A stretch of DNA of 64,000 nucleotides, taken from contig CABHOY010000015.1 in NCBI GenBank assembly GCA_902168105.1, positions 124,001-188,000 of the forward strand, read 5' to 3'. The position numbers and the translations under genes are program-made. Under the pieces are notes generated by a model, which worked only from the letters and a program-made list of their open reading frames with translations, did not search any database and was not told the origin of the DNA. Numbering within the stretch: the first letter of the stretch is position 1; each line of letters begins with the position of its first letter. The DNA is from an uncultured Flavihumibacter sp. (GTDB taxonomy: Bacteria; Bacteroidota; Bacteroidia; Chitinophagales; Chitinophagaceae). Of the stretch, positions 9,371 to 17,820 are shown piece after piece.

Positions 9371-11401
9371 CTATTTGCCCGCTGTTTGCGGAGTATCATC
9401 CCTTCCTTCAACTAAAAACTTGCGAAGGTTCTGGATCAGTGCGTCGGATGTATTGGAATTGGTGAAAATGACATAGCCCATTTTCTTCTCTTTATATACT
9501 TCGAACTTGCATTTGAAATCGCCATTATTACCGCCGTGACCGAAAGTTTTGCCAAAAGGAGTTTCTCTTATCTCAAGGCTCATCCCCATGTATGTAGGCA
9601 CCTTCGGCTTCTCATCCCAGTCGTCAAAATTGTAGTCTGAATGTTTGGACATGATAGTGTCGTAAGTTTGAGGCTTCAGCCCTTTCTGCTCCAGCAGGTA
9701 CAACATGAACCGTGTGAAGATCACTGCTTCGGTGTGCATGGAATAGGCCATACCAGGTTTTTCCGGCAGATCGTTCGGGCTTGGTAGCTTGTCATAATGA
9801 CCATATGCCACCATCCGCTGTAAAGAGTCATTTTTAGAGAAGAATGTATGATACAGCCCTATAGGCTCAATCACCTCTTCCTGCAATACCTGCTCAACCT
9901 TTTTACCAGTGATCTTTTCTATAACCAGCTTCAGGTATTCAAAACCTTCTCCGGAATAGTTGAAGGCAGTACCGGGTGTAAACTTGATATTTAACTTCCC
10001 ATCCGGGTTCATTGACCGCCAGTTCGGGAAACCTGTCCGGTGAGTCAATACATGTCTCGCGGTGATTAGCTTATATCGTTCGTCATTTTCAATATCCTTG
10101 TACGGAAGGTATTCGTATAATGGCTTATCGAGATCAATGACCCCACGCTCCGCCAGTCGCTCCACTGCGAATGCAAAAACAGGTTTGGTAATTGATGCTG
10201 CTTCAAACAGTGTGTTATCATCCACCTTATCATCGGCCATCGAGTTGCGTACGCCATATGTTTTATGATAAACCATTTTCCCGTCCTTGATCAGGGCTAA
10301 CGATACGCCGGGTATTCCATAGTAACGGCGGTAGGCCTCAATAAAACTATCCACCTGACCAGCTTCTGAGGACGTGAAGTCAAGCAGTACTCCCTTATCA
10401 GGGATCAGGTCGGGTTCAGCTGCCGATGAAACAATGAGGTCGGGAGCAACGGCTTTCTGCCCTGTCTTGATCAATGTACTGACAGCATTTTTTTGACTGA
10501 TAGCATACAGTTTTTTGTCAGACCGGATAAAAGACTCCGGCAGCAGGAGCTCGTATTTCCCTGGTGGGACCATCGCTGTATAGTTGCCCAGACTATCTAC
10601 CAGTGCCGCAACCCAGAATGTAGGGTTATCCAAAGCATGCAGACGGACCTGTCCCGGTAACTTTGCATTCATTGGCTTATCCCAGGTTAATTTCCCTGAA
10701 ACAGCGGCCAGTTTGGCGCCGGTAGGTAAGATAACGATATCGCCCAGACTGTTCGGGTTCATATACTTCTGGTCGCCTTTGCCCCAGGCTGACCATGAAA
10801 ACGTTCCATCCTGGTCTCTGTCAAATACATTAACATCAAAACCGAGCGATTTCCCGACAACCAGTTCATTTCCCAATTTTATGCGCCACTCGTAAAAACG
10901 GGTGTTGCCTTTACGGGTAACAGCTACCTCCATAATATCCCACTTGGCAGCGTTTGCAAATGGATCAAAGAACGCTTTGTCAATGTGACGCAGCTTTTTG
11001 CTGTATATGAATGAGGCCACGCCCGAACCTGTGAGCAGGTGCCGTGCATCAAGGCTTATTTGCAGGCCGTCCTGGGTATTCCACCGTACGTTCTCAGTGG
11101 TATCCTCCATGAAATCGTCGTCTGTCACTGTAAACGCCAGGTATAATGACTGCTCGTCAAGGCGGTAACCAAGCTGGAAAAAACCAGAAAGATCTGATTC
11201 GCTCTTGGGTTTTGTGTCCGATGAATTTAATGCGATCATATATTTGACGGCATTTTTCGGCCAGTCGGAAAGATCGCCGTCAACAGTGATCTTATTAACA
11301 GGGTAGGCGTAAGCTATGCTCCCGTTATGACCGAACGAGTACACACAAAAGAGAATGCATATCGCCGATATGCAGATTGCTTTAACAGATGGTACTGGCA
11401 T
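9371..11401 (-). CDS. CBM9-like / serine beta-lactamase-family hydrolase fusion
   Basis: 676 aa exported protein (hydrophobic N-terminus to about residue 24). Residues about 30-225 look like a CBM9/DOMON-type sugar-binding domain (KITVDGDLSDWPKN, DGLQISLDAR, LGFDVNVFDRDQDG). About 230-330 is a carboxypeptidase-regulatory-like Ig module. About 345-665 is a class C beta-lactamase/DD-peptidase-type serine hydrolase with S403-I-T-K406 as nucleophile and general base, Y482-S-G as the second motif (the usual form is YxN) and a terminal HGGNNG in place of KTG. It is likely an esterase or peptidase directed to a glycan surface rather than an antibiotic-resistance enzyme. The substrate is unknown. Confidence 0.82.
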   Translation of the reverse strand: MPVPSVKAICISAICILFCVYSFGHNGSIAYAYPVNKITVDGDLSDWPKNAVKYMIALNSSDTKPKSESDLSGFFQLGYRLDEQSLYLAFTVTDDDFMEDTTENVRWNTQDGLQISLDARHLLTGSGVASFIYSKKLRHIDKAFFDPFANAAKWDIMEVAVTRKGNTRFYEWRIKLGNELVVGKSLGFDVNVFDRDQDGTFSWSAWGKGDQKYMNPNSLGDIVILPTGAKLAAVSGKLTWDKPMNAKLPGQVRLHALDNPTFWVAALVDSLGNYTAMVPPGKYELLLPESFIRSDKKLYAISQKNAVSTLIKTGQKAVAPDLIVSSAAEPDLIPDKGVLLDFTSSEAGQVDSFIEAYRRYYGIPGVSLALIKDGKMVYHKTYGVRNSMADDKVDDNTLFEAASITKPVFAFAVERLAERGVIDLDKPLYEYLPYKDIENDERYKLITARHVLTHRTGFPNWRSMNPDGKLNIKFTPGTAFNYSGEGFEYLKLVIEKITGKKVEQVLQEEVIEPIGLYHTFFSKNDSLQRMVAYGHYDKLPSPNDLPEKPGMAYSMHTEAVIFTRFMLYLLEQKGLKPQTYDTIMSKHSDYNFDDWDEKPKVPTYMGMSLEIRETPFGKTFGHGGNNGDFKCKFEVYKEKKMGYVIFTNSNTSDALIQNLRKFLVEGRDDTPQTAGK

Positions 11402-11603
11402 GTCTAAAAGGTTTAATAGTGTCAGTGTCGGGTGTTATCAAAGGGATCATTGTCCATGTCTAAAGACGCTTCAGCTGCAAAAAGGTTGCATCAATAGAGC
11501 GCCTTTTCCCGGTTTCATGAATTTACTATTTTCCCCCGTGACCAGGAGTGTAGCTTTGCCCCTTCTATGGAAAAAACATGTATGATAATAATTGTGCATG
11601 TTA

Positions 11604-11611
11604 TACATTTG
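11604..11611 (+). promoter_or_regulatory. -7 element (TACATTTG) before the tRNA-like element
   Basis: An exact TAnnTTTG match placed so that transcription would start near 11617, the first base of the extended acceptor helix of the tRNA-like element. A second match, TAGCTTTG, lies at 11551-11558. Neither has an obvious -33 TTTG. Nothing else recognisable is present between the serine-hydrolase start (11401) and here. Confidence 0.5.
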
Positions 11612-11619
11612 CACCGGTT

Positions 11620-11690
11620 TTGGGGGTGGAGTAATGGAAGCTCGCCCAATTGCTAATTGGGATGCATAGGTTCGATCCCTGTCGCCCAAA
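11620..11690 (+). tRNA. tRNA-like element, class I cloverleaf with anticodon GCU (identity uncertain)
   Basis: A complete 71-base cloverleaf folds by hand. Acceptor: 11620-11626 with 11683-11689 (six pairs and one G-G mismatch). U8 is at 11627. D-arm: GAGT/GCTC with loop AATGGAA. Anticodon stem: CCCAA/TTGGG with loop TTGCTAA (U33, anticodon GCU, A37). The variable region is only 4 bases. T-arm: ATAGG/CCTGT with loop TTCGATC, an exact canonical T-loop. GCU reads serine AGC/AGU, but bacterial serine tRNAs carry a long variable arm, absent here. The acceptor helix continues three more pairs outward (11617-11619 with 11690-11692), no CCA is encoded, and a T7 run (11694-11700) follows. It may be a divergent tRNA, a pseudo-tRNA, or a tRNA-mimic leader of the gene starting at 11722. 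Confidence 0.7.
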
Positions 11691-11721
11691 ACATTTTTTT
11701 CTGAAGTATAAGTACATCTTC

Positions 11722-13092
11722 ATGCAGGAATTTTCGCAGCCGGAGTGGGATAAGTTTTATGAAATATTGCAGTTCTTAGGAAAACATCCCTTCGATTCTC
11801 CCGATACTGACCGTCTGAAAGGATTGGTCACTAAAATTTATAAAACAGCCAAGAAGGAGATCAAACAAACTGCTGCTGCCGACCGTAGAGCTGTTAATAT
11901 TGCAGCTATTGAAAACACGGCAGTCCTGCGGCAAGCCAGGCTAACTTCAGTTAGCAAGGAACCCGCCAATATTATTCCAATTCCCATGCAGCATACCGTA
12001 CCGAATGCGATCATTTGTTATGCCTGCCGCATTCCATACACAGAAGTGCATCATCACTACCATAGGTTATGCCCTGTTTGTGCAGATATCCATTTGCAGA
12101 AAAAGGCGCAACGCCTGGAATTAGATAACAGGACTGCTATCGTTACCGGCGCCCGTATGAAGATCGGTTATGTAACAACCTTAAAACTGTTACGGGATGG
12201 CGCTACTGTGATCGCCACCACACGATTTGCCGCCGATGCTTTGCTGAACTATAGCAAAGAACCGGACTTCAATACCTGGAAACACCGCCTGTTTATTTAT
12301 AGCCTGGATCTCATATCCATTCCCCAGGTAGAAATGTTCCTGCAATACGTAAAGGATAATTTCACAAGCATTGACATTATCATCAACAATGCAGCGCAGA
12401 CAATCTCTTATCCTGCCGCCTACTATAAACCGCTGGTTGACAGAAAATCTGAGCTAGGTGCTGTACAGGAGGAAGATCAGTCACGGATGCTGGTAAACCC
12501 AATGGTGGCCGCACCGCTTAAGATTGAAGCGAACGAACGATTACTGGCAGAACATACCTTCTTCCCAGCCCATAAGACAGATTTTTTCGACCAGCCGCTC
12601 GACATGCGTAGCAGCAACTCGTGGACAATGAAACTCGAAGAGGTAGATACTGCTGAAGTCTTATCGGCCAATCTGGTCAATAATATCGCACCGTTTATGT
12701 TGAACAGCCGGTTGAAGCAAATGCTGATAAATTCTCCGTTTAATGACAAGTACATCATCAACGTAAGCTCTTCAGAAGGACAGTTCAGTTATAAAGGAAA
12801 AACGATCTACCACCCCCATACCAACATGACGAAGGCCGCATTGAATATGATGACCCGTACCAGTGGGGCCGATTATGCAGATAACGGTATTTATATGAAT
12901 AGCATTGATGTTGGCTGGGTATCCACAGGTAACCCGATCGAAAAGCGTACACGTCTCGAAGAAAAAGGAGTCATTCCGCCACTCATGTTAGATGATGCGG
13001 CCGCAAGGATCTATGATCCCATATATAGGGGCATGCATGGCGAAGAATTGTTTGGGAAATTATTTAAAGACTACAAAGAAGTTAGCTGGTAG
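11722..13092 (+). CDS. Zinc-ribbon / SDR-type Rossmann fusion protein, catalytic Tyr missing
   Basis: 456 aa from ATG 11722 (MQEFSQPEWDKF). The frame is open further upstream only because it runs through the tRNA-like element. Residues 1-95 are helical and uncharacterised. C99-x2-C102 and C117-x2-C120, flanking a His-rich HHHYH, form a likely zinc ribbon. The rest is a short-chain dehydrogenase fold: TGARMKIG (142-149, nucleotide loop), NNAA (222-225), VSSSEG with the catalytic-type serines (348-353) and K371. The tyrosine expected four residues before the lysine is Thr367, so ordinary dehydrogenase chemistry is doubtful. An insertion of about 80 residues follows NNAA. The role is unknown. 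It is separated by 21 bp from the T-tract of the tRNA-like element and is probably co-transcribed with it. Confidence 0.85.
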   Translation: MQEFSQPEWDKFYEILQFLGKHPFDSPDTDRLKGLVTKIYKTAKKEIKQTAAADRRAVNIAAIENTAVLRQARLTSVSKEPANIIPIPMQHTVPNAIICYACRIPYTEVHHHYHRLCPVCADIHLQKKAQRLELDNRTAIVTGARMKIGYVTTLKLLRDGATVIATTRFAADALLNYSKEPDFNTWKHRLFIYSLDLISIPQVEMFLQYVKDNFTSIDIIINNAAQTISYPAAYYKPLVDRKSELGAVQEEDQSRMLVNPMVAAPLKIEANERLLAEHTFFPAHKTDFFDQPLDMRSSNSWTMKLEEVDTAEVLSANLVNNIAPFMLNSRLKQMLINSPFNDKYIINVSSSEGQFSYKGKTIYHPHTNMTKAALNMMTRTSGADYADNGIYMNSIDVGWVSTGNPIEKRTRLEEKGVIPPLMLDDAAARIYDPIYRGMHGEELFGKLFKDYKEVSW

Positions 13093-13199
13093 TAATCAGA
13101 CCGGTAGCAATCACGATAATAGTAATGGCTACAGCCAGCTCATTACCAACAGGTAGACAATAAACGATGCTGGCAATGATCAATATAGATATTATCCCA

Positions 13200-13886
13200 T
13201 TAAACGGGATAAATATGTTGCACGCCGTCGTCTCCGGATACCACTGCCTGATGCGCCATCCTGTAGAACAATGAATGTCCTACCACCCCTGGGATCATTT
13301 TTACCCTGATGTCCAACGCCTCCAGATCTGGAAATACATCGAAGTAAACATCCGCCAGCATGTTCCCGTTATCAGAAATCACCGCACCGGTCTTTTCGGA
13401 GCTCATACGTTGAACAAACCTTGTCCCCGGGAATAACAGCGCTATCTTTCTACGTACAACACCCAATGCCTGCGGCAGGAACTCTATTGCTATAGGATAT
13501 TTAGGATTTAAAGCTGTCTGAAATTTACCAGCATCTCCCAGCAGGACAAACTTGTCCGCAGCTGCAGCCAGCAGCTTTTCCATAACATGAATACCGCCAC
13601 CGCTCTTCAATGCGTTCAGTTGTCCGTCAAATACATCACAACCATCAAAATAAATATCCAGGTTACTAATAAGGGAAGGAGTTACCAGCCTGAAGCCTTT
13701 TTCATGTAGTAACACGGTCGTATCGAATGAAGAACTGGTAACAGTGAGTGATTGCATTAGTTGTACATCTGCTGCAAGCATCTCAGCCAGATAAGCGATC
13801 GTTTTACCGCCACCCAATCCAACAGTTTGCCCTGCGTTAACTAATGCCACAGCAGCTTTGGCTGCCTCGTATTTGTGATCTGTCAT
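13200..13886 (-). CDS. rpiA: Ribose-5-phosphate isomerase A
   Basis: 228 aa, normal RpiA length. It interconverts ribose 5-phosphate and ribulose 5-phosphate in the non-oxidative pentose phosphate pathway. The active-site residues fall at the positions I recall for the E. coli enzyme: D81 and D84 in FDGCDVFDG, K94 in LKSGGG and E103 in MEKLL. The phosphate-binding loop reads GLGGGKT rather than the usual GxGTGST, and the DESK motif is GDAGK, so it is a divergent member. The end, IPGVVGHSLF, matches the family IPGVVEHGLF. Zwf, another pentose-phosphate enzyme, lies about 6 kb away in a separate unit. Confidence 0.88.
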   Translation of the reverse strand: MTDHKYEAAKAAVALVNAGQTVGLGGGKTIAYLAEMLAADVQLMQSLTVTSSSFDTTVLLHEKGFRLVTPSLISNLDIYFDGCDVFDGQLNALKSGGGIHVMEKLLAAAADKFVLLGDAGKFQTALNPKYPIAIEFLPQALGVVRRKIALLFPGTRFVQRMSSEKTGAVISDNGNMLADVYFDVFPDLEALDIRVKMIPGVVGHSLFYRMAHQAVVSGDDGVQHIYPV

Positions 13887-14015
13887 ATCTGGTAATACTT
13901 AGTAAAGACTGGTAACACTGTAATACTCAATAAAGAAGTATAAGGCTGAAATTACACAATACCATCAGGATTTTATAGTAGTATCGGTGAAATTGTTATT
14001 AACTCCCGATAAACT

Positions 14016-14366
14016 CTAAACCTCACTAAGCTTCAGGAAGTCCCCATCAATAATAAGTAACTTAACACCGTTGCCGGATATTGAACGGTGAGAACTTAAT
14101 TCATCGGACACCACATAGGTCATGCCTTTGCTTAAATGAAAAAGATCACCGTTTTTAAGTTCACTCACAAAAGCGCCTTCCAGGCAATGAACGATATGGC
14201 CTTTTTCACACCAATGATCTGCGAGGTACCCTTTAGAATATTCAACCAGCCGGATCCTCAGTCCATTGAACTGGATAGTTTGCCAGTATGCAGTACCTGT
14301 TTCTCCGGTATGCACTGTTTTCTCAACATTGGTCCAGTCTATTGTTTGAAATGGAATATTACTCAT
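14016..14366 (-). CDS. DHCW-motif cupin fold protein
   Basis: 116 aa single-domain cupin. It contains the block ADHWCEKGHIVHCLEGAF (about residues 68-85) that defines the DHCW-motif cupin family, and a C-terminal strand pattern LLIIDGDFLKL. The His and Cys residues could bind a metal, but no function is established for the family. It is transcribed from the same strand as rpiA, 129 bp upstream of it, and is divergent from the Ppx/GppA gene. Confidence 0.8.
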   Translation of the reverse strand: MSNIPFQTIDWTNVEKTVHTGETGTAYWQTIQFNGLRIRLVEYSKGYLADHWCEKGHIVHCLEGAFVSELKNGDLFHLSKGMTYVVSDELSSHRSISGNGVKLLIIDGDFLKLSEV

Positions 14367-14567
14367 GATATTTTGAAAGTTGGGTTAGTGTTCAATTCAG
14401 ATGTGTTGTGTCAGCCCAGCGAATGTTTTTAAAGATCAAAAATGAAAAGAGCTTTCCATCATATACGTGAAATTACGTATTGGGGAAATTACAGTACTAT
14501 ATGGTACCCGCCAAATATTTAATGTTGATTTTTAAGCGAATTAGGTGGGATGCACTCACAGAAAAAC

Positions 14568-14575
14568 TAGATTTG
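14568..14575 (+). promoter_or_regulatory. -7 element (TAGATTTG) for the Ppx/GppA gene
   Basis: An exact TAnnTTTG match 17 bp before ATG 14593. A transcript start near 14581 excludes the alternative upstream start at 14545 and fixes the start codon. No clear -33 box. Confidence 0.5.
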
Positions 14576-14592
14576 CAAAAACAACTGACATC

Positions 14593-15552
14593 ATGAGGGC
14601 AGCCGTTATAGACCTTGGTACAAATACATTCCATTTGATCATCGCAGATCTTTCCGGTGCAGATAGCGCACCGGAGATAGTCTATAGAACGACAGTGCCC
14701 GTATTACTAGGTCAGGGACGCATCAATGAGAACATGATCATTCCGGAAGCATTTGAAAGAGGAATTCGCACCCTGAGATCATTCAAAGGGACCATAGAAG
14801 CATACAACGCCGACACAATAAAAGCAGTAGCTACATCTGCCGTCAGAAAAGCTATCAACGGGCAGGAGTTCGTAAACGAGGCCACGATCGCCGGTATTGA
14901 AATTGACGTGATCACCGGAGAAGAGGAAGCCGCTTTGATCTTCAACGGCGTGCGTGCAATAGGAGTAATTGATCGAACATCTTTGATCATGGACATAGGA
15001 GGGGGCAGTACGGAATTCATCATCTGCAATGAAAACGGCATGATCTGGAAAAGAAGTTATGATATCGGGGCCGCGCGTTTAATGCAGGCATACTTCAGCT
15101 CCGATCCGATCAACAATGCAGACCATGCTGCCATCATCAACCACCTGGACCAGACATTAGACGATCTGAAAACCGCATGCGCCCAATATAAGCCAGAAAT
15201 GCTCATCGGATCAGCCGGTGCATTTGAATCATTCGCAATACTCCTGAACAACGGCGAAGACATTGGAGACATCGCCTTCAAGGTGTTGGACATAAAGGCC
15301 TATGAGAAGCTGCAGGATCACTTAATAGCCTCCAGCCATGAAGAAAGGGCCGCAATGAAGGGATTGATCCCCCTAAGGGTAGATATGATCGTAATGGCGG
15401 CAATACTGACAAACTACATCCTCAAAGGTATCGGCATAAACACACTTAGTCTATCAATGTACGACCTGAAAATGGGCGTCCTGCATTCAATCAGGGACCA
15501 GATGGCAATCAAAGCCGGCGGCAACAGTAGTCACAACAACAGCAACACCTGA
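14593..15552 (+). CDS. Ppx/GppA-family phosphatase (short form)
   Basis: 319 aa from ATG 14593 (MRAAVIDLGTNTFHLI). It is an ASKHA-fold phosphatase: phosphate-1 loop IDLGTNTFHL, ATSAVRKAING, the ITGEEEAALIFNGV block carrying the catalytic Glu, and the phosphate-2 loop MDIGGGSTEF. Full-length Ppx and GppA have an extra HD-like C-terminal domain and about 500 aa; this is the two-domain form of about 300 aa common in Bacteroidota. It should hydrolyse polyphosphate ends or pppGpp; which one cannot be told from sequence. Monocistronic. Confidence 0.9.
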   Translation: MRAAVIDLGTNTFHLIIADLSGADSAPEIVYRTTVPVLLGQGRINENMIIPEAFERGIRTLRSFKGTIEAYNADTIKAVATSAVRKAINGQEFVNEATIAGIEIDVITGEEEAALIFNGVRAIGVIDRTSLIMDIGGGSTEFIICNENGMIWKRSYDIGAARLMQAYFSSDPINNADHAAIINHLDQTLDDLKTACAQYKPEMLIGSAGAFESFAILLNNGEDIGDIAFKVLDIKAYEKLQDHLIASSHEERAAMKGLIPLRVDMIVMAAILTNYILKGIGINTLSLSMYDLKMGVLHSIRDQMAIKAGGNSSHNNSNT

Positions 15553-15576
15553 TCTATTTCACGTACTAAATTTACA

Positions 15577-15613
15577 AGGAACTCCAGGCAGCGAAGGCTC
15601 AGGCGGAGTTCCT
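15577..15613. terminator. Possible weak hairpin between convergent genes
   Basis: 9-bp inverted repeat AGGAACTCC (15577-15585) / GGAGTTCCT (15605-15613) with a 19-base loop and no T-run. The rest of the 229-bp gap (15553-15781) shows no gene or motif I recognise. Confidence 0.3.
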
Positions 15614-15781
15614 GGCCTTAGTTGTTTGAAGCGCGCTGATACGACTTCCCAGGGGTTAAATAGCGATCCAATCGCCCTTCCGCTTGATAAAGCCTAAGAG
15701 AACGAAGCTTCAAAGAACTACAGCCAGGGACCCGCCTGAAGCCGAAGCAGCTGAATATTCCTGACTATAATAAAAGCGACA

Positions 15782-16435
15782 TCAGTCCTGCCGGTGTTTC
15801 TCCCGCCTCGCTATCTCCGCCTCGCTCACCACGACAGGCATTGACCCGGTTCGAACCTCCCCATCCGGTACATAACTCGCAACAATCGCCCCTGTACTCG
15901 ATACCATATGATCAGTAAGCTTCCATTGAACCGCCTGCGTTCCCTCTTCAAACAGCTTCTTTCCGCGTCCAAGCGTCACAGGGAATGTCCACGTATGTAA
16001 CACGTCTATCAGATGATTCGCCAGCAATGCCTGCACCAGCCTGCTGCTGCCATGTACCAGCAGATCCGGGCCATCCTGTTCTTTCAGTTTCTTCAGCTCA
16101 TCCACACCAGCGATCTGCGTCGAATTTTGCCAGGAGAGATCAACGGGAGAATCAGCTACTACATACTTTTCAATACGGTTGAATGTCTCAGCAATCGGAT
16201 CATTTTTATCCTGGTATGGCCAATGTGCCGCAAATATTTCATAAGTACGTCTGCCAAGCAACAGTTCATATGGAGCAGAAAGGATCTTATCCAGCTGTGT
16301 TCCCATTTGTTCATCAAAATAGGGAACGATCCAACCACCTAGTTTGAACTGATTAGAGGTATCTTCTTCCGGTCCGCCGGGGCCTTGTAATACCCCGTCC
16401 ATACTTAAAAACATAGTAACAATAATTTTTCTCAT
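15782..16435 (-). CDS. Dihydrofolate reductase-family protein (RibD C-terminal fold)
   Basis: 217 aa. The opening MRKIIVTMFLSMDGVLQGPGGPEED, followed by LLLGRRTYEIFAAHWP and LLVHGSSRLVQALL, is the YwjB/RibD_C branch of the DHFR superfamily. Members are NADPH-dependent reductases of unknown substrate, and neither housekeeping FolA nor RibD is implied. The final ~20 residues (VSEAEIARREKHRQD) are a charged extension. It is monocistronic, with its own -7 box (16467-16460). Confidence 0.88.
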   Translation of the reverse strand: MRKIIVTMFLSMDGVLQGPGGPEEDTSNQFKLGGWIVPYFDEQMGTQLDKILSAPYELLLGRRTYEIFAAHWPYQDKNDPIAETFNRIEKYVVADSPVDLSWQNSTQIAGVDELKKLKEQDGPDLLVHGSSRLVQALLANHLIDVLHTWTFPVTLGRGKKLFEEGTQAVQWKLTDHMVSSTGAIVASYVPDGEVRTGSMPVVVSEAEIARREKHRQD

Positions 16436-16459
16436 GGCATGATCATTTTTGATATGTTA

Positions 16460-16467
16460 CAAAGCTA
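16460..16467 (-). promoter_or_regulatory. -7 element (TAGCTTTG, minus strand) for the DHFR-like gene
   Basis: An exact TAnnTTTG match 24 bp before ATG 16435. No convincing -33 element. Confidence 0.45.
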
Positions 16468-16602
16468 CAAGTAGGTAATCTGTAAGACACGGTGTAATTA
16501 AGACAATGTGCAGGCATTTTGCGACCAGGCTACCACTAACATAATTTCCCTTGTATATATAGCTTACGATGATTATTTTACACAATTCATCAACTTAAAC
16601 TT

Positions 16603-17706
16603 ATGCAGACAGCGACGGTGGCAGCGCCGAAAAAGGGAACAGATCTATTACAAACAAGACAGCATTTTGAAATACTGGACGGATTGAGAGGTATTGCAGC
16701 CATAGTGGTGGTGATATTTCACTTTATGGAGATAGTTTACTCCGACTATAGTAAGAACTTTGCCGGACACGGTTTTCTGGCGGTCGATTTCTTCTTTTGC
16801 CTGAGTGGTTTTGTGATCGCTTATGCGTACGACGGTCGTATTGAAAAGATGGGAATAGCGGAATTCGTAAAGTCCAGGTTGATCCGCTTACATCCCCTGG
16901 TATTGCTGGGCTCAGTACTCGGGTTGCTGACGTTTTTCTTTGATCCCTTTGCTGCAACGGCGCCTGATTATTCATTGGGGAAAGTGGCATTGGTATTTCT
17001 GACTTCTATACTGCTGGTCCCTTATCCTGTTATGCCAGATAGATATTTCAACCTCTTTGGTATAAATGCACCTGCCTGGTCGCTGTTCTGGGAGTATGTC
17101 GCCAATATTGTTTATGCCAGCATACTCTGGCGACTGAATAAAAAGGTGTTGCTGGCAATAGCCATTGTTGCCGGGGCCTGGCTTGCGTATGTGGGTTTTC
17201 GCGCCGGTAACGTGATGGGAGGCTGGGGTAAAGACAGTTTCTGGGATGGTGCAGCACGTATTTCATACTCGTTTACAGCAGGTATGCTGATATACCGTTA
17301 CAACATCAGGATTAAGAACAAACTTGGGTTCGTAGGGCTTTCAATTTTATTGCTGGCAGCCTTGCTGATGCCCTGGTTTAAGCTGAACTGGCTGGCGGAA
17401 CTACTTGTTGTGATCTTTTATTTCCCACTGTTGGTCGCATTGGGCGTCGGTTCAAAACTTAGTTCGCGTACGCAGGGCATATGTAGTTTTTCAGGTAAGA
17501 TCTCTTATCCGCTGTATATGACACACTACGCAGTGATGTGGGCGTTTGCTAATTATTATCATCAATACAAACCCGACACCGCAACACTGGCCTGGGTCAT
17601 AAGTATTTCCACGATAGTGCTGATCGGTATCGCATATATTGCCATGGTATTGTATGATGTCCCTTTAAGAAAGTACCTTACCGCAAAGAGGAAATTAAAT
17701 AAGTAA
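16603..17706 (+). CDS. Acyltransferase 3 (OafA/YrhL-type) membrane protein
   Basis: 367 aa polytopic inner-membrane protein with about ten hydrophobic helices. The start of the domain, FEILDGLRGIAAIVVVIFHF, contains the LDGLRGIAA signature and the catalytic-type His of this family. FFCLSGFVIAY and ISYPLYMTHY are further family blocks. Such enzymes transfer acyl groups, usually acetyl, onto surface polysaccharides or other extracytoplasmic acceptors. No capsule or O-antigen genes are adjacent, so the acceptor is unknown. It is monocistronic and ends at a terminator hairpin. Confidence 0.92.
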   Translation: MQTATVAAPKKGTDLLQTRQHFEILDGLRGIAAIVVVIFHFMEIVYSDYSKNFAGHGFLAVDFFFCLSGFVIAYAYDGRIEKMGIAEFVKSRLIRLHPLVLLGSVLGLLTFFFDPFAATAPDYSLGKVALVFLTSILLVPYPVMPDRYFNLFGINAPAWSLFWEYVANIVYASILWRLNKKVLLAIAIVAGAWLAYVGFRAGNVMGGWGKDSFWDGAARISYSFTAGMLIYRYNIRIKNKLGFVGLSILLLAALLMPWFKLNWLAELLVVIFYFPLLVALGVGSKLSSRTQGICSFSGKISYPLYMTHYAVMWAFANYYHQYKPDTATLAWVISISTIVLIGIAYIAMVLYDVPLRKYLTAKRKLNK

Positions 17707-17712
17707 TAGAGC

Positions 17713-17747
17713 AAGAGGCCATTTCGTATAGAACGGAATGGCCTCTT
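17713..17747 (+). terminator. Intrinsic terminator of the acyltransferase gene
   Basis: 15-bp stem (17713-17727 with 17733-17747, arm AAGAGGCCATTTCGT, one G-T pair), 5-base loop, followed by ACTTTTTA. Confidence 0.8.
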
Positions 17748-17820
17748 ACTTTTTATGATCTGATCATTTCTATTATAGCTGATCATTCTTCCACAACAGT
17801 TAATGACTCCTCCTCACTGC

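Noticed and set aside
11650..11721. N-terminal extension of the SDR protein upstream of ATG 11722
   Set aside because: The frame runs through the tRNA-like element and would translate its anticodon and T-arms.
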